Assembly (NCBI RefSeq): GCF_014284255.1
Contig: NZ_JACOFV010000005.1
Span: 1-64,000 of the forward strand
Direction of reading: 5' to 3'
From: Cognatundibacterium jejuense
Lineage (GTDB): Bacteria > Pseudomonadota > Gammaproteobacteria > Burkholderiales > Burkholderiaceae_D
Length of the DNA stretch: 64,000 bases
Positions 27,324 through 37,170 of this stretch are shown in pieces (the stretch's first letter is position 1; each line of letters begins with the position of its first letter). The position numbers were made by a program, and so were the translations under genes. The notes beneath the pieces are model-generated. The model had not been told where the DNA came from, made no database searches, and saw only the letters and a program-made list of their open reading frames with translations.

Positions 27324-28574
27324 TCAAGTGACTGCATTGCGTTGCAAATTCGTATCGTAGTCTTGCTTGTCCAAAACATCGCGCAGTGTCTCAACCGCAT
27401 CCCAGACATCGACGTAACGTACGTACAGCGGCGTAAAGCCAAAGCGCATGATCGCTGGCTCACGGTAGTCACCAATTACACCACGTGTGATCAATGCCTG
27501 AATCACGGCATACGCATGTGGATGCTTGAAACTGGCCTGACTACCACGTTGATGATGATCGCGTGGTGTAACCAATTCTAGTGGATGGGATGCGCAACGC
27601 TGCTCAACCAATTGAATAAACAAATCGGTGAGTGCAAGCGATTTTTTACGAATCGCTTGCATATCGGTTTTGCCGAATACATCCAGACCACAGCCAACCA
27701 GGGCTAATGAGACGATAGGTTGCGTACCGCACAAGGCGCGACGTATCCCCGGTGTTGGTGTAAATCCTGGTGCCATCGCAAATGGACTTTCATGTCCCCA
27801 CCAGCCGGATAAAGGATGATTGAACACGGCTTGATGACGCTGTGGAACCCAGATAAATGCAGGTGCACCCGGGCCGCCATTTAAATATTTATAAGTACAA
27901 CCGACTGCAAAGTCTGCGTTGGCGGCATTCAAGTGTACTGGCAAGGCACCCGCGGAATGCGCGAGATCCCACAAGGCTAATGCGCCATGCTGATGAATTA
28001 ATGTAGTGACGGCGGCCATGTCATGCAAATAGCCAGTGCGGTAATTCACATGGGTGAGCATCACCAGTGCCGTTTGATCATTGATCACATCCGGTAATTC
28101 TTCTGGCGTGTCAATCAATACAATCTGATAGCCACGGTCCAGCCATTTAGTAATACCTTCCGCCATGTAGATATCGGTAGGGAAGTTACTACGTTCAGTA
28201 ATAATTGTTTTGCGTTTTGCATCCTTAGCTTGAATTTGCAAACCAGCCGCAATCGCTTTAAACAAGTTGATTGACGTCGAATCAGTGACCACGACTTCAT
28301 TGACTTCAGCGCCCACCAAAGGTGCTAGTTGATTACCGAGTGAAGATGGCAATTCAAACCAACCGGCCTTGTTCCAGCTGGTGATTAAGTCGGTGCCCCA
28401 TTCTTGGGTAATGACTTCTTGCGCGCGCTGTAATGAAGCTTTAGGACGTGCGCCGAGTGAATTGCCATCGAGGTAAATGACGCCGTCTGGCAAAATGAAA
28501 TCATCGCGTAACGATGTCAAAGCATCTTGTTGATCTAATGCCTGGCAATCAGCGCGGCTTGTAATTTGAGTCAT
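27324..28574 (-). CDS. kynU: Kynureninase
   Basis: A 416-residue PLP-dependent hydrolase that splits L-kynurenine into anthranilate and L-alanine. The PLP lysine lies in [15 protein letters not shown], about residue 227, and the [14 protein letters not shown] segment carries the Asp that contacts the pyridine ring. The N-terminal [12 protein letters not shown] is also characteristic. The start has CAGGAGACAAC as ribosome binding site. It is the middle gene of the kyn operon, with 67 bp to kynB upstream and 44 bp to kynA downstream. The presence of only kynA, B and U indicates the anthranilate branch. Confidence 0.96.
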   Translation of the reverse strand: MTQITSRADCQALDQQDALTSLRDDFILPDGVIYLDGNSLGARPKASLQRAQEVITQEWGTDLITSWNKAGWFELPSSLGNQLAPLVGAEVNEVVVTDSTSINLFKAIAAGLQIQAKDAKRKTIITERSNFPTDIYMAEGITKWLDRGYQIVLIDTPEELPDVINDQTALVMLTHVNYRTGYLHDMAAVTTLIHQHGALALWDLAHSAGALPVHLNAANADFAVGCTYKYLNGGPGAPAFIWVPQRHQAVFNHPLSGWWGHESPFAMAPGFTPTPGIRRALCGTQPIVSLALVGCGLDVFGKTDMQAIRKKSLALTDLFIQLVEQRCASHPLELVTPRDHHQRGSQASFKHPHAYAVIQALITRGVIGDYREPAIMRFGFTPLYVRYVDVWDAVETLRDVLDKQDYDTNLQRNAVT

Positions 28575-28641
28575 GTTGTCTCCTGAGTATTGGCTAGTGG
28601 CTTACTTAGTTCGGAATTTAAATTTTTCTGAATATTGAAAA

Positions 28642-29274
28642 TCACAAGGATCGCAATACTGCGCGCACCGGACTGGCATCGAGCCCTTTAAGTTTTAGGG
28701 GCAGGCAAATAAGTTCGTAATCACCAGCGGCGATGTCATCTAATACGATGCCTTCTAAAATCGCCATGTGGTGTTTTTTGACGCACAAATGGGCGTCCAG
28801 TGTTTTGGATTCTTGCGGATCCAGCGAAGGGCTATCAATGCCAATGAGTTTGACGCCGTGCGCAGCGAGCAACTCAATGGCAGCTGAACTGACATAAGGG
28901 AAATTGCTATCCCACTGCTTTTGCGGCGCTTGTTGGTAAGCGCGGAACAATACACGGGGCGGTATTTGCGCTAGATAGGGTTGGACATGTTCGGGCAGAA
29001 CTTGTGCCGCACCGATGCAATGAATCACGCGGCAAGTGCCGATGTACGTTTGCAGATCCACTTCATCGATGGACTTGCCATCCACGCCGTAATGTGATGG
29101 CGCATCGCAATGCGCACCCGTGTGCGTTGACATGGTGATCTTGCTGACTTTGACCGGGCAACCATCGGCGATTTGCCAGGTGGTTTCTGCGGTATATTCA
29201 CTGTCTCCCGGCCAGACCGGAATCCCTGCTTGTATTGCGGGGCTGATATCCCACAACTGAGATGGCGCAGACAT
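28642..29274 (-). CDS. kynB: Kynurenine formamidase
   Basis: A 210-residue metal-dependent hydrolase (cyclase family) that converts N-formylkynurenine to kynurenine and formate. The metal-binding motif is [15 protein letters not shown], about residues 49-63, with the preceding WPGDSEY characteristic of bacterial KynB. The start has a strong ribosome binding site (CAGGAG). It is the first gene of the kyn operon and is divergent from an Lrp-type regulator, with a 270-bp region between them that should hold both promoters. Confidence 0.95.
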   Translation of the reverse strand: MSAPSQLWDISPAIQAGIPVWPGDSEYTAETTWQIADGCPVKVSKITMSTHTGAHCDAPSHYGVDGKSIDEVDLQTYIGTCRVIHCIGAAQVLPEHVQPYLAQIPPRVLFRAYQQAPQKQWDSNFPYVSSAAIELLAAHGVKLIGIDSPSLDPQESKTLDAHLCVKKHHMAILEGIVLDDIAAGDYELICLPLKLKGLDASPVRAVLRSL

Positions 29275-29544
29275 AAGCTCTCCTGTTTAAAAACATGCAG
29301 AGATTTTATGCTGGAATAGCTGAATAATTGTTTCAAAGTGCAGTGAGTAATTTGGTATTTATAGAATATACTTCGAAGATATTGAATATTTTTGAAATAA
29401 TTGTTGTTATTGGGCTTGTGCATCGCATCAATTGCTGTTTTTGGGTTGGTTTGTGCGAGAAAGTTCTAAAACTTCCAGCTTGGAGGGGGGGCACCCACCC
29501 GATAATTTTAAAACTGGCTGGACATTTTTATCCGGAGTTAAGGC

Positions 29545-30024
29545 ATGCAGTTAGATCCCACTGATTTAAAAATTCTGCAGCAACTGCAAGAAGATGGACG
29601 TATCAGCAATCAAGACTTGGCTGACAAAGTTTTTTTGTCGCCGTCTTCGTGCCTGCGACGCGTCAGGATGCTGGAAGAAGCTGGGATTATTCATCACTAT
29701 TGCGCGGTGATTGATCCCGCCACAGTGGGGCTGGAAGTTGATGCGTTTGTGCAAGTAACGATGCGCCGCGACGTCGAGCAATGGCATGAGAATTTTTCGC
29801 AAGCACTATTGCAATGGCCGGAAGTCATTGGTTCTTACATCATTACTGGCGATGCTAATTATTTGCTACGGGTCAGAGCGCGTAATTTGAAACACTATTC
29901 CAGCTTTGTACTGGAGCGTTTGTATAAGACCACGGGTGTCTTAGATATTCGTTCAAATATTGTATTGCAGACTTTAAAAGATACGCATCAGATTGCAACT
30001 GAATTGATGAAAGATGCACTGTGA
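29545..30024 (+). CDS. Lrp/AsnC-family transcriptional regulator (probable KynR)
   Basis: A 159-residue Lrp/AsnC regulator: helix-turn-helix in residues about 5-60 (LKILQQLQEDGRISNQDLAD and SPSSCLRRVRMLEEAGII), then a RAM/ACT-like effector-binding domain. The start has an upstream GGAG. In Pseudomonas and Burkholderiales an Lrp-type gene called kynR sits divergently beside kynB-kynU-kynA and activates it in response to kynurenine. The same layout is seen here, so that role is likely, but the operator has not been identified. Confidence 0.9.
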   Translation: MQLDPTDLKILQQLQEDGRISNQDLADKVFLSPSSCLRRVRMLEEAGIIHHYCAVIDPATVGLEVDAFVQVTMRRDVEQWHENFSQALLQWPEVIGSYIITGDANYLLRVRARNLKHYSSFVLERLYKTTGVLDIRSNIVLQTLKDTHQIATELMKDAL

Positions 30025-30063
30025 GCTTATCCATTTTTCCTAATTTGAATTTAGAAAGTATGC

Positions 30064-30279
30064 ATGACACCTGAATTAAAAAACAAAATCATTGCCGTCT
30101 GCGATCAAAAAATTGCACAAAAGGGCGATAACGTCGGCTTATCGTTTTACGCCTTCTTTGCCAATAAAAATGATAATCCCGTATTGTTGATGGAAGCCGC
30201 GACCTGGTGGATCGCGACGCATCAGTTCGACCATTTTGAGAAAGCGGCCAAAATCAAGGCGCTGGTACAGACAGAATAA
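30064..30279 (+). CDS. Small conserved protein of unknown function (DUF6500-like)
   Basis: A 71-residue protein, VGLSFYAFFANKNDNPVLLM followed by EAATWWIATHQFDHFEKAAK, that I associate from memory with a small family of unknown function (possibly DUF6500). It has no signal peptide or membrane helix. It lies 39 bp downstream of the Lrp-type regulator on the same strand and may be cotranscribed with it. No function is proposed. Confidence 0.7.
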   Translation: MTPELKNKIIAVCDQKIAQKGDNVGLSFYAFFANKNDNPVLLMEAATWWIATHQFDHFEKAAKIKALVQTE

Positions 30280-30347
30280 ACGCTTTTAGAGTGTGTGCAA
30301 CCTGCCAAATAAGGCCGTACAGCTTCTCATTAATAGCTGTGTTTTAT

Positions 30348-31457
30348 TTACTTACTTTGCAAAAGCGCTTTCAGCAATCCTGCCGCTGGTCCTTTGTTGG
30401 CCCAGGTTTGCGTCAAATCCAGATCGCCGTTGGTGCTGACGATGATCAAGATATTTCCAGATTGCACATCGACTAAATTTAAAATACGGATGCCTGCGAT
30501 CCAGCCCTGGCGTTCGACGATCACAGTAGGATTTTTTTCATCAGCGCCATTAAATGGATAAACCCAGACTCCCAGCGCACCGCCGACGGCATTCGGTTTG
30601 ATCATCTCTGAGCGTGATTTGGCGGAGATATATTTGCCTTTGATAAACGCACGGTCAAATGCTAACAAATCTTTTAAAGTACCAAACGACGAACCCGCAG
30701 CACCATAGCTGGCAAAGTTGACTTCTGGTTCTGCTTGTCCGCCCAGGCTGCCGTGGACATGCTCTGGGTTGTCTGGCATTGCAGCCGTATAAAAGCCAGA
30801 ACTATTCATACTGGCAGGCGCAAAAATCCTTTTTTGCAAAAGTTGTGCGTAAGGCTGCTGGGTGATTTTTTCTAGTAAAGCACCAAGCACCATGTAATCG
30901 CAATTGTTGTAATCAAACGTTGTTCCTGGTTGGCTATTCATTTGCCCTGCGCACATGCCGGTCGCAAATTTTTGCATGTTGTCGCCGTTATTGGCGTTCA
31001 GCATATGAAAAGTAGGAACGGCATTATCGTTAAATAAGCCAGAATAATGCGTCATCAATTGACGTATCGTCACGGCACGCACAGCAGGGTTAGGATAGTC
31101 GGACCAATAGGTGCCCAGAGTCGCGTCCAATTGCAAATGTCCTGCCTCGACTTCCTGCATCAGCATAATCGCCGTCATTTCTTTGGTAATCGAGGCAAAA
31201 CGGAATGTACGGTTGATATCGCCAAAATTGCCAATGCTGGCTTTGTACAGCAGCTTGTCTCCGCGGGCAGCCAGTATCGCACCTTGAAAACCAGTTTGTT
31301 GCAATGCTGTGGCAGCAGCTTCAATGTCATTGCTGGCATTTTTATTCTTACCATCGGCAGCAAGCGCTGTGTTGCCGAATGCAAACAGGCTGGATAAAAC
31401 CAGAGTCGCAGGACCTACATAACGGCGGCAGAATTGGTGCAATCGGGACATGGACAC
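30348..31457 (-). CDS. Secreted serine hydrolase, beta-lactamase / DD-peptidase family
   Basis: A 369-residue precursor with a signal peptide (hydrophobic about residues 14-34). The class C beta-lactamase-like fold is shown by the SxxK motif S89-I-T-K92 in FRFASITKEM and a YxN motif Y183-N-N185 in TTFDYNNCDYM. The third KTG-like box is not clear. Members hydrolyse esters, amides or D-amino acid peptides, and few are true beta-lactamases. The substrate is therefore unknown. The start may be ATG at 31457 or ATG at 31451. It is divergent from murJ, 270 bp away. Confidence 0.88.
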   Translation of the reverse strand: MSMSRLHQFCRRYVGPATLVLSSLFAFGNTALAADGKNKNASNDIEAAATALQQTGFQGAILAARGDKLLYKASIGNFGDINRTFRFASITKEMTAIMLMQEVEAGHLQLDATLGTYWSDYPNPAVRAVTIRQLMTHYSGLFNDNAVPTFHMLNANNGDNMQKFATGMCAGQMNSQPGTTFDYNNCDYMVLGALLEKITQQPYAQLLQKRIFAPASMNSSGFYTAAMPDNPEHVHGSLGGQAEPEVNFASYGAAGSSFGTLKDLLAFDRAFIKGKYISAKSRSEMIKPNAVGGALGVWVYPFNGADEKNPTVIVERQGWIAGIRILNLVDVQSGNILIIVSTNGDLDLTQTWANKGPAAGLLKALLQSK

Positions 31458-31726
31458 TCTCCGGATGAGAAGACTAAGGTTGTTACGACGGTATCTGACA
31501 CGTGCTATAGAAAACTTGCTAAAGGTCTAAGCTCGGCCGTTAGTGTAGCAAATCAACGGTTTGCCGTGGATATAGTTGAAGAAATTGAGAAAGAAATTGA
31601 GAAAAAAATTGAAAGATACGGGCTTGCTTTTGGTGCAAGAATATTGAAACCGGGGGAAGCTGTTCTGATAACAAATTTACCTTGTGTTAAAAATATCCAT
31701 GAGTAGCCGATATATAATGCCGCACC

Positions 31727-33280
31727 ATGAATTTAATCAAAACTCTCGCTTCCATTAGTGGCATGACCATGTTGTCGCGCGTTACCGGCCTGGCCCGTGA
31801 TGTGCTCTTTTCAACGTATTTTGGTGCTAATGCTATGACGGATGCCTACAATATCGCATTCCGTATTCCCAATTTATTACGTCGTTTATTCGCCGAAGGC
31901 GCTTTTTCGCAAGCATTCGTGCCGATTCTGGCTGAATATAAAACGCAGCAGGGTAATGCGGCGACCAAAGAATTGGTCGATCACGTTGGAACATTATTGA
32001 CCTGGGCCTTGTTGATCACTTGTATGCTAGGCATTATTGGCGCGCCAGTGATTCTTTATTTTGCTGCGAATGGCTTGCTGAAAAAGCCTGAGATATTTAG
32101 TGCCACGGTGCTGATGACGCGCATTATGTTTCCTTACATCGGATTTATGTCGATGGTGGCGCTGGCAGGTGGGATTCTGAATACCTGGCGCGAATTTAAA
32201 ATACCTGCATTCACTCCGGTTATTTATAACCTGACTTCGATCGCATTTATGTTAGGTTTGTCACGCTGGATGGAGACGCCAATATATGGGCAGGCAATTG
32301 GCGTGTTTGTTGGTGGTTTGTTGCAGTTGTGGATTCAGGTTCCTGCGCTGGTCAAGATTGGCATGTTACCGCGCATAGGCTGGCGACCCGCAACCGCATG
32401 GCAAGACGAAGGCGTGCGACGCATCATACGCAATATGCTTCCGGCAATCGTTGCGGTATCAGCCTCCCAGATCAGTATTCTGATTAATACCAGCCTTGCT
32501 TCAGGAATGGTCGCTGGCAGTACGACGTGGTTGGTGAATGCTGATCGCTTAATGGAATTCCCGACCGCGCTGCTTGGCGTCGCGCTGGGAACGATTCTAT
32601 TGCCGGGCTTATCTAAAGCCAACGCCGATGGCGACACGGCAGAATATTCTGCATTGCTTGATTGGGGCTTACGCCTGACCTTCTTGCTGGCGATGCCAGC
32701 AGGTGTGGCGCTGGCAACGATTCCAATTCCGCTGACGGCGACCTTGTTCCATCATGGCGCTTTCGACGCACACGCAGTGCAAATGACATCCAATGCGCTG
32801 GTTGCTTACGGTTTAGGTTTGATTGGCTTGATCGTGGTAAAAATTCTGGCACCGGGTTTCTATGCGCGTCAGGATATTCGTACACCGGTCAAAATTGCGG
32901 TCAGCGTGATGATCGCAACGCAGTTGATGAACTTGGTTTTTGTGCCGAAATTTGCGCATGCCGGACTTGCCTTGTCGGTGGGATTGGGCGCTTGTGTGAA
33001 TGCCAGCTTTTTGTTTATTGGCTTGCGCCGCCGAGGAATCTTTCACCCACGAAAAGGTTGGGGGATGTTTTTGTTGAAATTACTTGCGGCATTGTTGTTG
33101 ATGGCCTTTGTGTCACTTTGGATCTCTGATCAGTTTGACTGGTTGGCGATGAAGCATACCCCCTTACGTCGGATCGGAGCTTTATTTTTGCTGATACTGG
33201 CATCGGTCATCACTTATTTCTCCGCATTAGGTTTGATGGGCTTCCGTCCACGGGATTTCCGTAAAGTAGCAAAGATCTAA
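31727..33280 (+). CDS. murJ: Lipid II flippase MurJ
   Basis: A 517-residue integral membrane protein of the MviN/MurJ family (MOP superfamily) with about 14 membrane segments. The N-terminus MTMLSRVTGLARDVLFSTYF and the NLLRRLFAEGAFSQAFVPIL segment are diagnostic, carrying the conserved arginines of the central cavity. MurJ flips undecaprenyl-pyrophosphate-linked peptidoglycan precursor across the inner membrane and is normally essential. The length matches the family. The gene is alone on its strand. Confidence 0.96.
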   Translation: MNLIKTLASISGMTMLSRVTGLARDVLFSTYFGANAMTDAYNIAFRIPNLLRRLFAEGAFSQAFVPILAEYKTQQGNAATKELVDHVGTLLTWALLITCMLGIIGAPVILYFAANGLLKKPEIFSATVLMTRIMFPYIGFMSMVALAGGILNTWREFKIPAFTPVIYNLTSIAFMLGLSRWMETPIYGQAIGVFVGGLLQLWIQVPALVKIGMLPRIGWRPATAWQDEGVRRIIRNMLPAIVAVSASQISILINTSLASGMVAGSTTWLVNADRLMEFPTALLGVALGTILLPGLSKANADGDTAEYSALLDWGLRLTFLLAMPAGVALATIPIPLTATLFHHGAFDAHAVQMTSNALVAYGLGLIGLIVVKILAPGFYARQDIRTPVKIAVSVMIATQLMNLVFVPKFAHAGLALSVGLGACVNASFLFIGLRRRGIFHPRKGWGMFLLKLLAALLLMAFVSLWISDQFDWLAMKHTPLRRIGALFLLILASVITYFSALGLMGFRPRDFRKVAKI

Positions 33281-33414
33281 AATAGCAAGTAATGACGCTT
33301 TTACTTTCATGATGCGACATAGCGTTACAAGTTGATTGCTTGTCCACGTCATCCTTTTTACATCCGCTCCCGTTGATGCAGTATGTTTCAATGGATGTAC
33401 AAAGGATGTGTGTA

Positions 33415-33939
33415 ATGAAAAAAATTATCTTCGCAGCTTGCGCACTTATCGTCGCCAGTGCCTCATTTGCACAAGGGGTCGGTGTTTCTGTATCTGTTGG
33501 CGAGCCGGGTTTTTACGGTCAGATTGATATTGGACATGTCGCTCCACCCGCATTGATTTACTCAACTCCTGTCTTAGTTGCACGTCCTGCGTATGGTTAC
33601 GTTGAGCAACCATTGTATTTACGCGTTCCACCTGAACATGTCAGATATTGGAGCCGCTATTGTGATGCGTATCATGCCTGTGGCCGTCATGTGTATTTTG
33701 TACAGGATCATTGGTATAACAATGTTTACGCGCCGCAATATCGCATGCATGCCCATGAGTGGTATGGCCAGCACGATCGTTATGAAGACCACGCACGTTA
33801 TGAACGGTATGAAGACCACGCACGTTATGAACGGTATGAAGATCATCACGAACGAAGATACGAAGATCGCCATGATGATAGGCGTGATTGGCGTAATGAA
33901 TATCGTGGTAACGAACATGGTGAATACCAATATCGTTAA
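33415..33939 (+). CDS. Small secreted Arg/His/Tyr-rich protein with internal 9-residue repeats
   Basis: The start at 33415 is supported by AAGG (33402-33405) and a clean signal peptide MKKIIFAACALIVASASFAQ. The mature protein of about 155 residues has a YSTPVLVARPAYGYVEQPLY segment, a WSRYCDAYHACGRHVYFVQD cysteine-containing region, and a charged C-terminal tail made of Y-E-D-H-A-R-Y-E-R units. Two of these are exact 27-bp DNA repeats (33781-33807 and 33808-33834). The family is common in Burkholderiales as uncharacterised periplasmic proteins. A terminator follows at about 34000. Confidence 0.8.
   Translation: MKKIIFAACALIVASASFAQGVGVSVSVGEPGFYGQIDIGHVAPPALIYSTPVLVARPAYGYVEQPLYLRVPPEHVRYWSRYCDAYHACGRHVYFVQDHWYNNVYAPQYRMHAHEWYGQHDRYEDHARYERYEDHARYERYEDHHERRYEDRHDDRRDWRNEYRGNEHGEYQYR
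33781..33834. repeat. 27-bp exact tandem repeat within a coding region
   Basis: Two identical 27-bp units encode YEDHARYER twice, then continue into a degenerate third unit. The frame is preserved, so copy-number change would alter length without breaking the protein. Confidence 0.9.
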
Positions 33940-33999
33940 GCTTGGTTGACTTTAAAAGATGATTCTCAAGTCATCAAAAAAATACGTCAAAATTAAAAA

Positions 34000-34033
34000 A
34001 AGGAGCGCTTCAATTAGGCGTTCCTTTTTTTTA
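34000..34033 (+). terminator. Rho-independent terminator
   Basis: AAGGAGCGC (34000-34008) pairs with GCGTTCCTT (34018-34026), with one G-T pair, followed by a T-run. Confidence 0.75.
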
Positions 34034-34050
34034 AAAATATCACCAATTTT

Positions 34051-34365
34051 TTAAACGAAGTGACAAACATAATCCAGTGTTTCTAAGGTTTCGATTTCAA
34101 AACTGGAGTTCGCTGGTACATTAAATTGCTGGCCACCTTCATAGGCCGTCCACGTGTTTTCATCTTTGAGTCTGATTTTGCATTTACCTGCATTCAGTTC
34201 CATGATTTCGGCTGCCACCGTATTAAAGACCAAATTGGATGGGAAGATCACGCCTATGGTTTTCTTACTGCCATCGCTAAACAAAATGCTGTGTGAAACG
34301 CATTTTCCATCAAAATAAATATTCGCTTTTTTGATAACGCTGACTTGATCAAACTGGGTATTCAT
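34051..34365 (-). CDS. ppnP: Pyrimidine/purine nucleoside phosphorylase PpnP (YaiE-like cupin)
   Basis: The ATG at 34365 (MNTQFDQVSV) gives a 104-residue protein, the usual length, behind AGAAAG. It is a single cupin of the former DUF1255 family, with SDGSKKTIGVIFPS near residue 30 and GGQQFNVPANSSFEIE near 78. The E. coli homologue phosphorolyses diverse nucleosides to bases and ribose 1-phosphate. Nothing nearby suggests specialised regulation. Confidence 0.92.
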   Translation of the reverse strand: MNTQFDQVSVIKKANIYFDGKCVSHSILFSDGSKKTIGVIFPSNLVFNTVAAEIMELNAGKCKIRLKDENTWTAYEGGQQFNVPANSSFEIETLETLDYVCHFV

Positions 34366-34874
34366 GACGTACTTTCTGTAGGTAAAAAGAGGAATCGCTA
34401 GGGGAGTCTGAGGTGCAATATAAATCAGTACCATCATGCAATGTATTCGCCCGGAGATCAACCCTGATCCGAAATTCATCTAAAAACTGTCGCGAATTTT
34501 CATGCTCAGAAAATGTTCAGCGGATTTTTTTTCCGGGATTTTTTATAACCAGAAAGCAATCCACATCCAAACAACATATTCAAAAAAATTGTAACTAAAT
34601 TCTGTCGCGATTCGTTTGTTTCGTTACAAGAAACATTTTTTTGCAGTCATCTTTTTAAAAGTGCTCAACGTTAATGTGGCATAAGCAAGAACATTAATTT
34701 AGACGACATACATGTTCAGAACGGCGCGGAAATATGCTCTGAACTTGAGTCTGCATTAAGCATTTGCTTAAGGCTAAAACGTCATCCGAACACAGTCATT
34801 AGTGAGTATTTATTTATGGTGATTGATTGTCTGATGCTTCAATTTCAAAAACAGTACTAATTAAGGGGGAAGTC
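34366..34874. other. Intergenic region, no gene seen
   Basis: About 510 bp between the divergent ppnP and lipoprotein genes. It should hold both promoters. I find no RNA gene or supported frame. Confidence 0.45.
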
Positions 34875-35702
34875 ATGAATTGCCAATTCACAAAAATTGC
34901 GTTGATGTGTGGTTCAGTTATCGCAGCTCTTAGCTTGTCTGCGTGCGGTGGTGGCACCGTAACGGTTGGTACCGATGGCGGCGGAACTTTTGTTCCAGTT
35001 GCAATTTCCAGCAGCTACAACGATATTAATTTTTTGCAGAGCGTGAATGGGACTTCGTCTGGTATTGGCAGCATTGCTGATTATGGACCGGGTGGTCAAA
35101 CTGGCTCTATTGTATTTGGTTCTAATGGTATGCAAAGTACGTCTGGATACGCCGTCAGCACGAGTGGCAATGTCTATTGGGGAAACAATATTTATGCGGC
35201 TTTGGGATTTGATACCAACGCCAATGATTCTTACACTCCCTCTCTTGCGATGATATGTAATCCTGTCGCTAATGGTGGAGTTGGTGCGAATAATGAAACT
35301 TCGACTGATGTATTGGTGAGTGTCGGTGCAATGCAGATTTTTAGCGGCTTACAATTGGCGGGTTTGACTTTTACACAGTACTACGAAAATTGTCAGGCTG
35401 GTGGCAGCATTCCTGCTCGGACTAGCGGCAACAATTTGTCCTTCAATGCGGATGGGAGCGCAACAATTATTACGGTGCATGGTGGTTCTCAGGTGGATGG
35501 CATACAGACACTGACACCAACACAGGTTAATGCGGCATTGCAGGGTCTGCCAGTTCCTACCCTTGGCCCTCTGGGGGCCTATACGACCTTCACTGCGTAT
35601 CAATACAAAAATGCGGCTGGCTCTACCAATTATGCCGTGGTTGAGCATGGTAGTTATATGCCGGTGAATTTAACGAATGGTTATGTGGCGGTCTGGTATT
35701 GA
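34875..35702 (+). CDS. Hypothetical lipoprotein
   Basis: The ATG at 34875 follows AAGGGGGA and gives a 275-residue precursor with a lipoprotein signal peptide (VIAALSLSAC lipobox, cysteine near residue 24) and then a Gly/Thr/Val-rich linker. The mature part is rich in Gly, Ser, Asn and Thr without recognisable catalytic motifs, suggesting a beta-rich surface or periplasmic protein. It resembles in style, but not demonstrably in sequence, the lipoprotein at 7847-8902. A terminator follows. Confidence 0.7.
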   Translation: MNCQFTKIALMCGSVIAALSLSACGGGTVTVGTDGGGTFVPVAISSSYNDINFLQSVNGTSSGIGSIADYGPGGQTGSIVFGSNGMQSTSGYAVSTSGNVYWGNNIYAALGFDTNANDSYTPSLAMICNPVANGGVGANNETSTDVLVSVGAMQIFSGLQLAGLTFTQYYENCQAGGSIPARTSGNNLSFNADGSATIITVHGGSQVDGIQTLTPTQVNAALQGLPVPTLGPLGAYTTFTAYQYKNAAGSTNYAVVEHGSYMPVNLTNGYVAVWY

Positions 35703-35720
35703 TAGTAGTTGTTTTGCAAA

Positions 35721-35760
35721 AGCCAGTATTGACCAATATTGACCAATATTAGCCAGTATT
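35721..35760. repeat. 10-bp tandem repeats
   Basis: Four consecutive decamers: AGCCAGTATT, GACCAATATT, GACCAATATT and AGCCAGTATT, just downstream of the lipoprotein gene. Confidence 0.85.
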
Positions 35761-35777
35761 GAAAAGATAAAAACGTA

Positions 35778-35814
35778 AAAAAGCCTGCGCATTTTATTGC
35801 GCAGGCTTTTTTTA
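35778..35814. terminator. Bidirectional rho-independent terminator
   Basis: AGCCTGCGCA (35782-35791) pairs with TGCGCAGGCT (35798-35807), with A-run before and T-run after. It serves the lipoprotein gene and argG, which converge here. Confidence 0.9.
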
Positions 35815-35827
35815 TGTGACGGAAAAA

Positions 35828-37060
35828 TTACTGTCCGCGTTTGGCGCGAGCGTTGGCTGCAATACGCATACGCAGCGCATTGAGTTTGATAAATCCACCA
35901 GCATCTGCCTGGTTATACGCACCACCATCTTCATCAAATGTCGCGATGTTCATATCGAACAAAGAATCTGTTTTTGAATCGCGTGAAACCGTAATGACAT
36001 TGCCTTTATACAGCTTCAGACGCACCCAGCCGTTAACTGTTTGCTGGGTATGATCAATCAGTGTTTGCAGAGCTAAGCGCTCTGGTGCCCACCAGTAGCC
36101 GTTGTAAATCATGCTTGCGTAGCGTGGCATCAAGTCATCCTTCAGATGCGCTACTTCACGATCGAGAGTAATGGATTCAATCGCACGATGCGCACGCAAC
36201 ATGATCGTGCCACCAGGGGTTTCATAGCAGCCACGGGATTTCATACCTACGTAACGGTTTTCAACTAAATCTAAACGGCCAATACCATGTTTGCCACCGA
36301 GGCGGTTTAATTCAGTCAGTACAGTCGCTGGAGACATGCGTACGCCATTCAATGCAACGATGTCGCCATGTTCGAATTCGATGTCCAGATATTCAGGTGC
36401 ATCCGGTGCTTGTTCCGGGCTGCAAGTCCAACGCCACATGCTTTCTTCTGCTTCAGCACTTGGGTTTTCCAGGTGACGACCTTCGAAGCTGATGTGCAAT
36501 AAGTTGGCATCCATGGAATACGGAGCGCCGCCATTTTTGTGTTTTTGATCGATTTCTATGCCTGCATCTTCGGCATATTTCATCAATTTTTCACGGGACA
36601 GCAAATCCCATTCGCGCCATGGTGCGATGATTTTGACACCTGGCATTAACGCATAAGCGCCGAGTTCAAAACGTACCTGATCATTCCCTTTGCCAGTCGC
36701 GCCGTGGGAGATCGCATCGGCGCCCGTTTCTTTGGCGATGTCGATCAGACGTTTGGCGATCAATGGACGGGCGATGGAAGTACCCAACAGGTATTCGCCT
36801 TCGTAAATCGTGTTTGCACGGAACATCGGGAACACGAAATCACGCACGAATTCTTCACGTACGTCGTCGATATAAATATTTTCTGGCTTGATGCCGAATT
36901 TAATCGCTTTAGCGCGTGCTGGCTCCAGCTCTTCGCCCTGGCCCAGATCAGCCGTGAAAGTAACGATTTCACACTGATAATTATCTTGCAGCCATTTCAG
37001 AATGACGGAGGTGTCCAGACCGCCTGAGTAGGCGAGGACGACTTTTTTAATATCGCTCAT
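35828..37060 (-). CDS. argG: Argininosuccinate synthase
   Basis: A 410-residue enzyme that joins citrulline and aspartate with ATP to argininosuccinate, the seventh step of arginine synthesis. The ATP pyrophosphatase loop is [15 protein letters not shown] at residues 9-23. Other family blocks are [17 protein letters not shown] and [16 protein letters not shown]. The length is normal for the type I family. It lies 110 bp downstream of argF on the same strand; the pair is a common arrangement in betaproteobacteria. Confidence 0.97.
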   Translation of the reverse strand: MSDIKKVVLAYSGGLDTSVILKWLQDNYQCEIVTFTADLGQGEELEPARAKAIKFGIKPENIYIDDVREEFVRDFVFPMFRANTIYEGEYLLGTSIARPLIAKRLIDIAKETGADAISHGATGKGNDQVRFELGAYALMPGVKIIAPWREWDLLSREKLMKYAEDAGIEIDQKHKNGGAPYSMDANLLHISFEGRHLENPSAEAEESMWRWTCSPEQAPDAPEYLDIEFEHGDIVALNGVRMSPATVLTELNRLGGKHGIGRLDLVENRYVGMKSRGCYETPGGTIMLRAHRAIESITLDREVAHLKDDLMPRYASMIYNGYWWAPERLALQTLIDHTQQTVNGWVRLKLYKGNVITVSRDSKTDSLFDMNIATFDEDGGAYNQADAGGFIKLNALRMRIAANARAKRGQ

Positions 37061-37170
37061 GATGTACTTTCGAAAAAAATGCTATCAATCAAATTTAATT
37101 ATTTTTTGGTACTGTTTCGTATTTCAGGATCGATTTGAGATTCAATTTAAATAACCTGAACATACAAAAA

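Noticed and set aside
31434-31706. Possible 90-residue protein with a charged repeat (EIEKEIEKKIER)
   Set aside because: It overlaps the start of the serine hydrolase gene and the region needed for the hydrolase and murJ promoters, and has no ribosome binding site. The charged run comes from a 12-bp tandem repeat at 31581-31604. Not excluded, but unsupported.
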